Below the pieces are notes generated by a model. The model was not told the DNA's origin. It saw only the letters and a program-made list of their open reading frames with translations, and did not search any database. A DNA stretch of 64,000 bases from Flavobacterium ginsengisoli (GTDB lineage: Bacteria > Bacteroidota > Bacteroidia > Flavobacteriales > Flavobacteriaceae): assembly GCF_029625315.1 (NCBI RefSeq), contig NZ_CP121110.1:2285501-2349500 (forward strand). The letters are read 5' to 3'. Shown here piece by piece: positions 9,441 through 19,605 of the stretch. Numbering within the stretch: position 1 is the first letter of the stretch; each line of letters opens with the position of its first letter. The translations under genes and the position numbers were made by a program.

Positions 9441-12400
9441 ATGAGTTCTATAAATCTTCAAGAAAGCCAACTTTCAGGCTGTGAAACTTATGTTGCAATT
9501 GTAGTAGACGAATCGGGTTCTATCAATAGCGATGAAGCACAGCAGATTCGTTCGGGGCTAACTTCATTTATCAATTCTCAGACACAAAGTAAAATCACAC
9601 TTTCGTTAATCGGAATGTCTAACAGCGATACTGCTGTTAGACTCGATAACGTAATTGAAAAAAGGATTTCAAGCAATAAAGATTCTTTTATAGATTGGAT
9701 TAATTTATACGGGAATGGCAAAGAAAGCATTCAATCAGATTATTGGGCATCTGGTTTAAATGTAGCTAAAAATCTTCCGGTTGCTCCAGATATCGTTTTT
9801 GTAATTACAGACGGTTTGCAGGTTAACAATTCTGATTTCTTAAAAAATCTGTTTACTGATTTGAATCTAACTTCAAAAGTTTTTGTGTACGGAGTTACAA
9901 GCTCTTCAAACAATACTGAAGAGCTAACAACTCCTCTTACTAACTTTTTGGGAAGAACGCCAGTTGCAAAAGACAGTACATCTTCTGTCTTAGATTCAGA
10001 TTACGTAAGAGTTCCTGATTTCAGTACTTTAGGAATTGAATTAAACAAACTTGCTTCTGATTTATCTCTTTTACAAATTGGGTGTTTTCCAAGTGTAAGT
10101 ATAATTGAGAATAATTTAACTTATCCTTCTTTAAAGAAAGGATTTAGAGTTAGTGCATCATGTGGAAATTTAGTTTTAAAAAATAAAAGCCGTGTTCCTT
10201 TAACTTTAAGTGCTGGAACAAAAATTCATGACCAAAGAAACTTAAACGGGCTTGTTTTTAAGCTTGCTAATTCGGTTACAATTCTTGGGAAATCAGAAGT
10301 CGAAGCACCAATTCGAGTTGATGGAAAACCTTTAGCTCTTGGTTCTTTTTCGGCTCTTGTATCGCTAAACAATGTTTTTAATCCTTTAGGAATCAGTATT
10401 AATTTCAATGTTAAGAGAGAATCATCAGTTATCAATATTTCTTCAGACAAAACAAATCTACAGTCAACTTATTTGCAAGTTGGAACGGCTGGCTCAAGAG
10501 GAATTGAAAGTACAAAAGGAATTCATCTTCGCTGGATGTTGGCAGGTAGATTAGGAAAAAAACACCTTCCAAAAGGAGATTTATATACTGATTCTAATTC
10601 TAATTTAAGCTTCAATAAACCAGATGACTTTGTTAAAGTTTATAGAGCGCCGTATACAAAAATTAGTCAAAACATAGATTTAACCCAAAATCCTAATGTA
10701 GTAGATAATAAAAAAGCACTTTGGATTTACAAAATGGCAAATCCGCAAAGATCTGTTTATGTAAATTTCTTAGATCTCAAAAAATACAAAGCCATTAAAG
10801 CTAGCTATGATCCGTTGACTAATCCAATTGCTTTTATGCAGGCTTATGGAAATAGTTTGATCGAAATTGAAACCAAAACAGATTTATTTTTTGCTGTAGA
10901 ATTAGATTTTTCATCTTCAAACAATTCAAAAAGTGTAAAATTAGAAACGCTATCAGTTGCAGAAAACCAAATCATAGCAGATAAAAGAGTTACCAATCGT
11001 AAAACCTATACTTCAACACAACTAAACCAGCCTATTCGTTTAGTTGCAGAAAATGGAAGAAGTATTCGATTTAAAGCAAGCAATTGCCTTTTAAAATCAG
11101 TTCAACTTGAATTTTATTCTGATTTTATCACCAATACTAATGCTAATGGAGATTGGTTTTTAAAAGGAAAGTACGGATTAAGCACAGATGATTTTACAGT
11201 TTTTGAACAGCTTGAGCCAAAATTAAATGCGGTTCATGGAAAATGGCTGAAATTTAACGATGGTGAATATGTAAATATTAAAAATTATAGGGATAAATGG
11301 AATAGAATCACAAATGACAACGACATTAGCGACGAAAACATTAAAGAAATTGTCTCTAGATACATCTCTTTAAGCAAGTTATCAGATAATCCGACTGCAG
11401 AAGAAGATATTCCGCTTGGAGATAAAGTTCCTGTAAATGAGCCTGGACCTGGAGAAGAACAAAAATATGCTCAAAATTTAACCAGAGTATCTTACTTAGA
11501 TCTTTTAAATATTGCGGCAAACGATTATCATGTTGCCCGCATGTTAGGTTTAGGCTGTTTAGATATTGATGACGAAGTTTATTCTGGCGAATATGTCTAC
11601 TTAACAGAATATACTACTTATGGCAGTTTGGAAGAGGGCATTGAAGGAAAAGAAGTGCAGCATCTTTCTATGAGTATTCCAACTTCTATAAACACAGAGC
11701 GTATGCCTCTTCCTATTCAGTTAAGTAAAATTGTCCCAGGTTTAAATGTGGATTCGGAGGATAATCCAAATGCTAGAATTACAGATTCTGAAGGCTATAG
11801 TTTTGATGGAAAGAAAAGATTTGTAAGCTTATTTATGGATGATGTTATGGACTACGATGTTGTAGAGCCTAACTCAGGAAAAGACTTCTTTAAATCATCT
11901 TTAGAATATGACGGAACTGCTTTTACATTTCCAATTTACTTAGGAATCGATCATAAAATTGCTACAGAGCCAACATGGAAAAATCCAGAATTATCGCATG
12001 ATGTCGAATACAAAAGTGTCAATCAAAATCTGAAAGAATCTAAGTATGAAACTGTTCCTATTATTATTCCTAAATCTGGAAAATCAATTTTAAATGCAAT
12101 TCAGGAAGAAACCGGAGAAAACATTTATATCTATCAAGGATACGGAATTAATATTTTCTCAAGAGCATCATCTGGGCGTCAAATTAGCATTAAATCGAAC
12201 ATTAAACCAGCTAATAATTTAATGCCTCCAAGTAATATTAATGCACTTCTTGTTACCGAAGAAAGACCATTGACGTTTACCTCTTTGTCTGAACAAGAAT
12301 TATTAGGCAAGATTACCGGAATTGACAAAACATTGGTTAGAATTATGTTTGACTACTATTCGGCTCAAGAACTTTTAAGTTATTCTGTTCCTAAAGAAAT

Positions 12401-15350
12401 CTCCGTTGAGGATGCTGAGAAAAAGAAAGACACAATTTTTCCTGATAGCGAGGAAATATTTGCTGATCATTTTAAACTGTATTACAAAGACGGACTTCCA
12501 GAAGTTGAATATGGCCAAATTGAAAGCATTGATAACAATTCAGTAAATAATCTGACTTCGATTGTTAAAATAAGAGAATACAAGATTATCAGTAGTGGTC
12601 AAGAAGTAAAAATTGGTTTAAACAACACCAACAAAACCAGATTTAATGGAGGAATATTAACCATTGGAGACGAAAACTTTTTAATTCAAAACATTCAAGT
12701 TCAACTTAAAAAAGATGATAAAAATAATGATGTTTTTGATTATGCTTTGGTTGAAGTATTAAAAAAGGAAGTAACCGACAGGCTTCATGCTGATGGTGAT
12801 GCAACGATAGATTCTGACCAAATTAAAAACATCCAAATTCCTGAGAACAAATTATGTACACTGGTGCAAAACATGCAGACAGTTGATAATTGGCATCAGC
12901 CACAAAGTGATTTTAAAGTTCAATATCCTACTAATTTAAACAATATTCATCGAGAAGTTATTGAACGCAAAAACGAGAATGGAAACAACTTACAATTAGA
13001 AAAAACAAGAGGAGTTTGGAAAGATGCTACAATTGAAAGGCATTTTGAAGTTTCTTACGAAATGGATGATAAGGGAGCTTATAAATTGAATCTAGAAGGT
13101 GATCCAATTAAATTAGATGACAAAAAACATTTAGGATTATACAAAATCATTTTCAAAAACTTTAGTTTAGAACAGCATCCTCAATTCAAATCAGAAAATG
13201 GAAATTCTGTTGAATGGTCTAATGGAATTGTGCGATTATTTAGAAAAAGCGCTATACAGCCAGGAAATCCTGTTCCAGTACAATCAAGGAAAGAGTTTAA
13301 AGTTTATAAAGCAGAAAACATTGGTACAACAGGAAATTTAGTTTTATACATTGATGATCCTGATTTTAAACTTGGTGATTATGCTTTGCAAACCATGGAT
13401 GAAAATTACGATGAAATTTTAGGTGCTGTAGATGGTCCACGCGAAGAAAATGAAGCGCCAAGCTATACAGCTGGAACTGTTTCACAAAGTGTAAATTATT
13501 ATCCAAGTTACAAAGTTTACCTATACGCAGATCCTGTTTCTGGAATCACAGAGCAAAATATTCAGCCACGAGAAAATGAAAGTACGCACTATTCTATTTT
13601 CGGAATTAGCACACATTCAAAAACAGAGATTGGCTATAAATCAAAGATTAGTATCCCTAGTCCTATGTATGCTGTCCGCGTTGAGAAACCCAAAAAACCG
13701 AAAGAAATTATTGGAGGCAGTTTGTATGCAACTCGTCCTGATTTTTACAATCGTTCTTCGTACACTTTTACAACCAAATATGAAAAAAATCGTAAACCCT
13801 ATGGCTTATTACATTACAGGGCCAATGATGAAGATTTTCTTAACATTTTATACGAACCTGAAACAGTAAGTGTAATTCGCGAACAATTAAACAAATTGGG
13901 CGGAAATGATGAAATTGATTTTAACGAAAGATGGAGCGACTTTTTAGACTTTAATAATCTTGCCGAGACAGGACATTATAAAATTTTACCTGAGAATGAT
14001 ACTGCAGAAAACTATCAGTTTCCATTGCCTGACAACCAAGAATTCATAAAACTGATTAATGATTTTATTGAATGGCATAATGCAACACAAGGCGTTACAG
14101 AACCAACAATAACTAAAATTACATCACTAAATCAAGTTCTAATTTCGCAACAAGTTGAAAAACCAATGTTAGCAGTTTATTTTGTTGAACAAGCCATTCA
14201 AGCCGCTTTTGTTCCTTTAACTGAAGTACCTGTTGTATACGATTATATTAAAGGGAATAATTATGTTCCCGTTAATAAAAAACAAACTATTAAAGATAAA
14301 AACGGAAATGCTTTAAAACCAACTGATGCCGATTTTGACATTGCACCAATGATGAAAATCATTAACGAAAATGATAACCAAGTGCAATTCACCGATTTTA
14401 ATTTGGATGGAAACTCACAAAACATTTATTTCTATGCAGTTCGAGAAATGGATATCAAAATGAATTTTGGAGAATTCAGCGACCTTATGGGACCTGTAAA
14501 ACTGGTGGCTTCTACACCACCTAAAACACCTGAAATTAAAAGAATTATGCCAATTCTTGGAAATCAAGTTCTAAGAATTAAGCCTGCTGTTCAGATCGAA
14601 TTAAATGCTTATTCGTCACAATCTAAAATCAAAAAAATAAATGTTTACCGTGCCGAAACCATGCTTGAAGCGCAGTCAACAAGAACAATGAAACTGGTTA
14701 AAGAAATTGAGATTGATGAAGATACTTTATCTGCCGATTTTGAAAATGTCTGGACCATTTATGATGATTTTGAAGATTTAGAATATACCCCTTTTGGTGA
14801 TGCTCTTTTTTACAGAATTACTGTTTCAAAACAAATTGAATATGCAGATTCAGAATCGCCAACAGACAATCCTTTTATAAAAATTGATTATGCGCCATCT
14901 CAGCCCTCAAAAATTACGGCAACAACAATTGTAGATACTGTTTCGCCTGAGTCTCCAACATTAAAAGCCTCAGGAATTGCTACAGGAACTAATGGAGCAA
15001 TTTTAAAACCTATCGTTTTCAACTGGAAAAAAACAGTTTATAATGGCAAATATCATTTATACAAAATGAATAATCAGGGTAACTGGGAAAAAATTCATGA
15101 GATTTCTACAAATCTAGAAGAAGTCATTCTGCCTTTACTGGAGACAAAACCAAAAACTGATGAATTGATTATTAAAGATGAAAACGGTAAAAGAGTGTAT
15201 CATCATTTTAAAATAATTTCTGAAAATTCGTCTGGAATGTTGAGCAATGACGAAAAAAATCCTAACTCTTTAAAAACTGACAATACCAATGATACAATTT
15301 CATTGGTATTGACTTCAGGTCTTATACAAACATTTAAAAGCAAGAAATAA
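9441..15350 (+). CDS. Giant von Willebrand factor A-domain protein, tail-like cluster
   Basis: This 1,969-aa protein has no signal peptide. Residues ~15-215 form a vWA domain: the MIDAS motif DESGS is at 23-27, and the later metal-site region includes PDIVFVITDG at 116-125. vWA domains bind partners through a divalent cation. The remaining ~1,750 residues are a chain of beta-rich segments. A fibronectin-like segment lies near 1,690-1,790 (KKINVYRAETM..., DALFYRITVSKQ) and the C-terminal region is rich in charged loops. I recognise no enzyme motif. It follows the 2011 giant by 13 bases and precedes the fibre gene at 15362 by 11, so the three are probably co-transcribed. A binding or scaffold role at a particle tip or on a surface is inferred from the domain and context. 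Confidence 0.75.
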   Translation: MSSINLQESQLSGCETYVAIVVDESGSINSDEAQQIRSGLTSFINSQTQSKITLSLIGMSNSDTAVRLDNVIEKRISSNKDSFIDWINLYGNGKESIQSDYWASGLNVAKNLPVAPDIVFVITDGLQVNNSDFLKNLFTDLNLTSKVFVYGVTSSSNNTEELTTPLTNFLGRTPVAKDSTSSVLDSDYVRVPDFSTLGIELNKLASDLSLLQIGCFPSVSIIENNLTYPSLKKGFRVSASCGNLVLKNKSRVPLTLSAGTKIHDQRNLNGLVFKLANSVTILGKSEVEAPIRVDGKPLALGSFSALVSLNNVFNPLGISINFNVKRESSVINISSDKTNLQSTYLQVGTAGSRGIESTKGIHLRWMLAGRLGKKHLPKGDLYTDSNSNLSFNKPDDFVKVYRAPYTKISQNIDLTQNPNVVDNKKALWIYKMANPQRSVYVNFLDLKKYKAIKASYDPLTNPIAFMQAYGNSLIEIETKTDLFFAVELDFSSSNNSKSVKLETLSVAENQIIADKRVTNRKTYTSTQLNQPIRLVAENGRSIRFKASNCLLKSVQLEFYSDFITNTNANGDWFLKGKYGLSTDDFTVFEQLEPKLNAVHGKWLKFNDGEYVNIKNYRDKWNRITNDNDISDENIKEIVSRYISLSKLSDNPTAEEDIPLGDKVPVNEPGPGEEQKYAQNLTRVSYLDLLNIAANDYHVARMLGLGCLDIDDEVYSGEYVYLTEYTTYGSLEEGIEGKEVQHLSMSIPTSINTERMPLPIQLSKIVPGLNVDSEDNPNARITDSEGYSFDGKKRFVSLFMDDVMDYDVVEPNSGKDFFKSSLEYDGTAFTFPIYLGIDHKIATEPTWKNPELSHDVEYKSVNQNLKESKYETVPIIIPKSGKSILNAIQEETGENIYIYQGYGINIFSRASSGRQISIKSNIKPANNLMPPSNINALLVTEERPLTFTSLSEQELLGKITGIDKTLVRIMFDYYSAQELLSYSVPKEISVEDAEKKKDTIFPDSEEIFADHFKLYYKDGLPEVEYGQIESIDNNSVNNLTSIVKIREYKIISSGQEVKIGLNNTNKTRFNGGILTIGDENFLIQNIQVQLKKDDKNNDVFDYALVEVLKKEVTDRLHADGDATIDSDQIKNIQIPENKLCTLVQNMQTVDNWHQPQSDFKVQYPTNLNNIHREVIERKNENGNNLQLEKTRGVWKDATIERHFEVSYEMDDKGAYKLNLEGDPIKLDDKKHLGLYKIIFKNFSLEQHPQFKSENGNSVEWSNGIVRLFRKSAIQPGNPVPVQSRKEFKVYKAENIGTTGNLVLYIDDPDFKLGDYALQTMDENYDEILGAVDGPREENEAPSYTAGTVSQSVNYYPSYKVYLYADPVSGITEQNIQPRENESTHYSIFGISTHSKTEIGYKSKISIPSPMYAVRVEKPKKPKEIIGGSLYATRPDFYNRSSYTFTTKYEKNRKPYGLLHYRANDEDFLNILYEPETVSVIREQLNKLGGNDEIDFNERWSDFLDFNNLAETGHYKILPENDTAENYQFPLPDNQEFIKLINDFIEWHNATQGVTEPTITKITSLNQVLISQQVEKPMLAVYFVEQAIQAAFVPLTEVPVVYDYIKGNNYVPVNKKQTIKDKNGNALKPTDADFDIAPMMKIINENDNQVQFTDFNLDGNSQNIYFYAVREMDIKMNFGEFSDLMGPVKLVASTPPKTPEIKRIMPILGNQVLRIKPAVQIELNAYSSQSKIKKINVYRAETMLEAQSTRTMKLVKEIEIDEDTLSADFENVWTIYDDFEDLEYTPFGDALFYRITVSKQIEYADSESPTDNPFIKIDYAPSQPSKITATTIVDTVSPESPTLKASGIATGTNGAILKPIVFNWKKTVYNGKYHLYKMNNQGNWEKIHEISTNLEEVILPLLETKPKTDELIIKDENGKRVYHHFKIISENSSGMLSNDEKNPNSLKTDNTNDTISLVLTSGLIQTFKSKK

Positions 15351-15361
15351 AACTAAATAAA

Positions 15362-16516
15362 ATGGCAACAAGTAGAAATGACTTTCACAACAAATTCAAT
15401 AACGGAGATGTTCCTACACACCTTGACTTTGTTGAAATTTTTGACAATTTCGTTCATAAAGACGATGACAAGGCTAATTTTCAAATGGTCGAAACAGGAA
15501 CAGATAATGAGCATTATATCACACCAGCGCTTTTAAAAGCGACTTTTCAAAATGCAGGAATCATTGCTGGCAATTGTTATGTACCAATCAAAAATTTTCA
15601 AGATGGTTTTACTGGATTATCAATTCAGCTAGATCCAGCACCTATTGCAGACAGCGCTAAAGTATATAAAAATGGTCAATTATTAAAAGAGATTGAAGAT
15701 TACAATGTAAACAATGACAGTGGTGTAATCACTTTTTCAGCTCCAATCAGCAATCGAAATATTGAAGTAAATTATTGGGCCAAAAATGCAGATACAGAAT
15801 CAAGTGATCCTAACACTGACCCGATTCTTGGAAGTTTATCTGTACCGTTCAAAGAAAATTTTGACGAGGATACCTTCAATAATGATAAAATTACTCTAAC
15901 AGAACTTCCTATCAAAGATAGTGTTCGAATCTACAAAAATGGTCAGTTGCTTAGAGAAGGAACGGGCAAAGATTATGTTGTAAACTATAATAGCGGGATT
16001 ATTACATTTTCTGCCGTAGTAAGTAATCGTAATATAGAAGTTGATTACTGGTATAAAAGCACTGTCACTTTATCGGATTTAGAACTAAACTCTAAATATG
16101 TTGACTTAACAACACCACAGACCATTGGCGGGAATAAAAATTTTGCAGAAACAATTGAAGCCAAAGGTTTTATTAAATCGGGCGGAACTTCTAATCAGTT
16201 TTTAATGGCAGACGGTTCTGTTTCAACTTCTCCAGGTTCTGATTATGATGCTGGACATTTTATTAGTACGCTTTCTTCTGGAGGCTACCAAAAATTTAGT
16301 AACGGATTAATTCTTCAGTGGGCTTATTTAATCAACAATACAAATACTTATACTTTTCCCTTGACCTGGCCAAACAAAGCTTTAAGCGTTACGGTCTCTA
16401 CTGTAAGAACATCTTCTGGAAGTAGAGGAACCAATCACGTTGCCAATATTACAAGTACAAATTACTATGCAGTTATTGATGGTACTTATGGTTACATGTT
16501 CGCAATTGGGTATTAA
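15362..16516 (+). CDS. Phage-tail-fibre-like protein with gp53-like C-terminus
   Basis: This 384-aa protein opens with MATSRNDFHNKFNNGDVPT, a different N-terminus from the MSTN group. Residues ~78-145 and ~158-235 are two copies of a ~75-residue unit (VYKNGQLLKEIEDYNVN / IYKNGQLLREGTGKDYVVN, each ending SNRNIEVxYW). Residues ~265-280 are the FIKSGGTSNQFLMADGSV linker also found in the 256 protein. The C-terminus (FSNGLILQWAYL... to YMFAIGY) matches the pattern of the gp53-like C-terminal domain of phage tail fibres: a QW near its start, FP strands and a closing aromatic-x-I-G-Y. This is one of the two clearest phage-tail signatures in the cluster. It is followed by the chaperone-like gene after 23 bases. 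Confidence 0.8.
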   Translation: MATSRNDFHNKFNNGDVPTHLDFVEIFDNFVHKDDDKANFQMVETGTDNEHYITPALLKATFQNAGIIAGNCYVPIKNFQDGFTGLSIQLDPAPIADSAKVYKNGQLLKEIEDYNVNNDSGVITFSAPISNRNIEVNYWAKNADTESSDPNTDPILGSLSVPFKENFDEDTFNNDKITLTELPIKDSVRIYKNGQLLREGTGKDYVVNYNSGIITFSAVVSNRNIEVDYWYKSTVTLSDLELNSKYVDLTTPQTIGGNKNFAETIEAKGFIKSGGTSNQFLMADGSVSTSPGSDYDAGHFISTLSSGGYQKFSNGLILQWAYLINNTNTYTFPLTWPNKALSVTVSTVRTSSGSRGTNHVANITSTNYYAVIDGTYGYMFAIGY

Positions 16517-16539
16517 TTAAAATTAAAAAAATAAAAATT

Positions 16540-16908
16540 ATGTATAAAGCAACATATAACAAAAACGGAGAATACACAGGTTTTTATGTCGAAGGAATTC
16601 ATGAAAATATTCCAGAACCAAATATTGAATTAACTGAAGAAGAATGGCAACAAGCATTGTCAAAAAATTATAAAGTAATTGCAGGCAAACATTGCCATTC
16701 TCCTTTTGTTCAAAATAAAGAAGAGCTTTTAGCAAACTTAAGAACCACTAGAAATGCACTTTTAATGGATAGTGATTGGACTCAAGTAAAAGATTCACCG
16801 CTTTCTGAAGAGAAAAAAATGGCATGGAAAAATTATAGACAAAAACTAAGAGATTTAACTGATTTAGAAGATCCAACTATTGTTGTTTGGCCAACACTTC
16901 CTTTATAA
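16540..16908 (+). CDS. Phage tail assembly chaperone-like protein
   Basis: This 122-aa protein has no signal peptide. Its C-terminal half follows the pattern of the Phage_tail_APC family: RNALLMDSDWTQVKDSPLS, then WKNYRQKLRDLTD and a closing VVWPTLP. In phages such small proteins are encoded beside the tail fibre gene and help fibre assembly. Here the gene directly follows the gp53-like fibre, which fits. Family assignment is from motif pattern; the chaperone role is inferred. Confidence 0.75.
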   Translation: MYKATYNKNGEYTGFYVEGIHENIPEPNIELTEEEWQQALSKNYKVIAGKHCHSPFVQNKEELLANLRTTRNALLMDSDWTQVKDSPLSEEKKMAWKNYRQKLRDLTDLEDPTIVVWPTLPL

Positions 16909-16970
16909 TTCACCTTTCTTTTTATGGTTTTGAAAAAACTTAAAAAATCAATGTTCTTACTAAAATAAAT

Positions 16971-17842
16971 ATGGAAGAAAATATAACATACAAGCCTTTT
17001 GCTTATATAGATCAATATAATCCCGCAGAAGGAGCAACGGTTTATTATAATACCGAAAAGACCTCAACCGTAAAAAAGAATGATTGTCTCTACGGAACAT
17101 CTGGAAATCTAGTTACTTTAATTGCTCCTGCCAATAAATTTATTTCGACAGAAAGCGTTGCAGATGCAAACCTGCAAGCTCAATCTTGGTTAGATGCAAA
17201 TGCACAAGCTTATGCTAATAATACCGAATTTGCACTATTAGAGCTACAGCATGGAGAGGAGAAAACCCTTCTTGTGTATTAGAACCATCTACTACTATGT
17301 TACCTTTTGATTATATGATAATTAGATACAAGTGGGCCTTAGGTGCTGGTCGTGATTTGGATACTTTTACCGGATTTGTCAGTACTGGAACTGAATGGGA
17401 TAGTAAATACATGGGATTTGGTCATGGACATGGAAATGAATTACCAAATAATAGCACAGCAATGCAATCCTATATTATGTATGCTGGTGACAATAGAAAA
17501 GATAATGGAGTCGAAGCCTGTTTAATCAATTTCGACAAACTTCTCTCAGACTACACTACTTTAAAATCAGTTCCCGTTAGGATGGCTACAGCTTGGTTTG
17601 GAGAAATCGGAACAGGTAATATCGATGTCGAAATTACAACATACTCTGGAGGAATAATGCAAAAGGTTGATGCAGACTATGATTTTATCAATATCGGAGG
17701 TTCGCAAGTACAACAACTTACCTTTTCTAAAAACGTTCCTAAACCACCTTCATGGATAAATGATATTGATCAAGTAACAAATATTGGATACATAACTTAC
17801 GATAAAAACACTTCTACAGCGAAGGTTGCAATAACTTATTAA
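16971..17842 (+). CDS. DUF5977-like tail-associated protein (one-base frame break near 17225)
   Basis: Two open frames, 16971-17282 (103 aa) and 17297-17842 (181 aa), are read here as one 290-aa gene. The first holds a DUF5977-like module (YYNTEKTSTVKKNDC... ending DANAQAYANN). Restoring one G at 17225-17226 (ACCGAATTT to ACCGGAATTT) turns the end into YANNTGICT, which matches YANNVGTCT in the neighbour at 17846, and then reads through ENPSCVLEPSTTMLPFDYM into the second frame. The second part is a beta-rich, glycine-rich domain of unknown function (GFGHGHGNELPNN). There is no signal peptide. It is packed 3 bases before the next gene. Confidence 0.65.
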
Positions 17843-17845
17843 AAT

Positions 17846-18493
17846 ATGGAAAATACAGGATATAAATCTTTTGAAACATTAGAAAGATACTATACAGATG
17901 ATGGTACTTCAACGGGAGAAACTAAACCCAATATAGTTACAGATCCAGATTATATTGCTCCTTTTCTAGATACAACAACTTGTCCACCAGGCTCAAGATT
18001 TTATAATACCGCACAGACTAAAACTATAACTAGAAATAATTGTGGTTCTGGATATTCGGGTAGTGATGCCACACTTACAGCCTATCCCAATCAGTTTGTT
18101 TCAAATGAAAGTGTAGTAGATGCAAATAACCAAGCAATTGCTTGGTTAGAGGCTAATGCTCAGATATATGCCAATAATGTGGGCACATGTACTGCAACAA
18201 TTTTAGACACTATTCCTCCAACTGCTCCAACAGGATTGAGATGCTATTCTTCAGATGAAAATCATCTAACCTTAGAATGGAATGCATCAACAGATAATGT
18301 TGGTGTGGTGCGATACGAAGTTTTTAGAAGAATAAACAATGGCACTTACGGAACTGATCCATATTACGGAACTCCAAACATTACTGGTGTTTTTTATGCC
18401 ACAATAGATGAAACATATTATTTTAAAGTAAGAGCCAAAGATGCAGCTGGTAATTATTCTCCGTTTAGTTCTGAAATTTCTGGTTCCGTATAA
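17846..18493 (+). CDS. DUF5977-like plus fibronectin type III protein
   Basis: This 215-aa protein has no signal peptide. Residues ~48-115 repeat the DUF5977-like pattern seen in the preceding gene (FYNTAQTKTITRNNCGSGYSG... YANNVGTC). Residues ~125-212 form a fibronectin type III domain (PPTAPTGLRCYSSDENHL... YYFKVRAKDAAGNYSPFSS). Both modules are common in surface or particle-decorating proteins. It starts 3 bases after the previous gene, so the two are translationally close and probably act together. Specific function unknown. Confidence 0.7.
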   Translation: MENTGYKSFETLERYYTDDGTSTGETKPNIVTDPDYIAPFLDTTTCPPGSRFYNTAQTKTITRNNCGSGYSGSDATLTAYPNQFVSNESVVDANNQAIAWLEANAQIYANNVGTCTATILDTIPPTAPTGLRCYSSDENHLTLEWNASTDNVGVVRYEVFRRINNGTYGTDPYYGTPNITGVFYATIDETYYFKVRAKDAAGNYSPFSSEISGSV

Positions 18494-18540
18494 ACTTCCT
18501 ATTAGAAATATCAAAGACATAATTTTTGGCTACAGACAAA

Positions 18541-18565
18541 AAGGTCTATGTGATACATAGACCTT
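18541..18565. terminator. Hairpin after the DUF5977/FN3 gene
   Basis: A 10-bp perfect stem (AAGGTCTATG and its complement) with a TGATA loop. There is no T run on the + strand, so termination there is uncertain; it may instead be an mRNA-end stabiliser or processing site before the next fibre gene, which starts 27 bases later. Confidence 0.45.
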
Positions 18566-18592
18566 AAAAATCATTAATTAAATACCTCAAAA

Positions 18593-19597
18593 ATGAGCAC
18601 AAATCACAACAGAATAAAAGTGGCTGATTTAGAAACAAATCAACCAGATAAAATTTTAAGCACAAACTCCAGCGGCGAACTGGAGTTTCGTGATATTAAC
18701 AGCATCAAAACCGATAGCTATAATGGATTGGACTACAGCGAAGAAGGAAAAGCTCTGGATGCTAGACAGGGGAAAGTTTTGAAAGATTTGATATATACTA
18801 GTGCTTACGCCCCACATTTAGAAGAGTTAATTCCAAATTACTTTTTACCGAGCGAAACAAATAACATAATATTAAAAGGTTCATTTTTTACACCAACGAC
18901 TACTGTCGCAATAGAAGGACAGGTTATAAATTATGTTAAATTCAAAAGCGATAATGAAATTCATGTAAATTTAACTACTGGTCTAAATGAAGGTATGTTT
19001 GATGTGACTATTAACAATAATCAAATATCAAAAACATATACTGACAAGTTATTAATTAACTTGGGAGAAGTAAGCTATCCTACGGCTTCATCATGGTCGA
19101 ACTTTTTATCCACTCCTATTATTTCTGAAGATGGAAGTATAAAAGTCTCAACTAGTGGAATTACTCAAGGCGCTGATTGGAAAATTATACCTGCAAATGA
19201 AGATTTTCGAATAATAGCTGTCAGCAAAGAATCGCCTTTTAATCCAGGTTATTTATTTGATGCCTATAATGCAGGCGGAACAATTCAGTTAATATCTACA
19301 ACTGATAATGCAAGAAAAGTTTGGTTTATGTTTAGATGGTTCTCTGCTTTAGGAGGGAATGTTAGAGTCTGGAATAGTTTTGGCGAAGATTCTACAGATG
19401 CAAAAGATACAATCGCTTATGGTCCACCACATGGCAAAGTTGCTACAATTGAAAGAAAAGCTGGCATTTGGAAATTCTATGTAAATAACATATTAATTAA
19501 ATCATATACTGCAAGCATAAATGAAGAATTACTGATTCGATTTCGTGTAAATAATCAAGAAGTGACAGGAATTAAATATGTAAAATTAGCAACTTAA
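18593..19597 (+). CDS. Tail-fibre-like protein, array member 2 (IPT/TIG-like module)
   Basis: This 334-aa protein carries the shared N-terminus (residues 1-35) and the EGKALDARQGKVL module (~50-65). Residues ~75-155 look like an IPT/TIG immunoglobulin-like domain (LEELIPNYFLPSETNNIILKG..., then GMFDVTINNNQ). Residues ~165-334 form a beta-sandwich-like C-terminus (GIWKFYVNNILIKSYT), perhaps lectin-like. About the first 200 bases are nearly identical to the start of the next gene (19606), which points to recent duplication or gene conversion of the attachment end with replacement of the tip. Confidence 0.7.
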   Translation: MSTNHNRIKVADLETNQPDKILSTNSSGELEFRDINSIKTDSYNGLDYSEEGKALDARQGKVLKDLIYTSAYAPHLEELIPNYFLPSETNNIILKGSFFTPTTTVAIEGQVINYVKFKSDNEIHVNLTTGLNEGMFDVTINNNQISKTYTDKLLINLGEVSYPTASSWSNFLSTPIISEDGSIKVSTSGITQGADWKIIPANEDFRIIAVSKESPFNPGYLFDAYNAGGTIQLISTTDNARKVWFMFRWFSALGGNVRVWNSFGEDSTDAKDTIAYGPPHGKVATIERKAGIWKFYVNNILIKSYTASINEELLIRFRVNNQEVTGIKYVKLAT

Positions 19598-19605
19598 AAA
19601 ATAAA

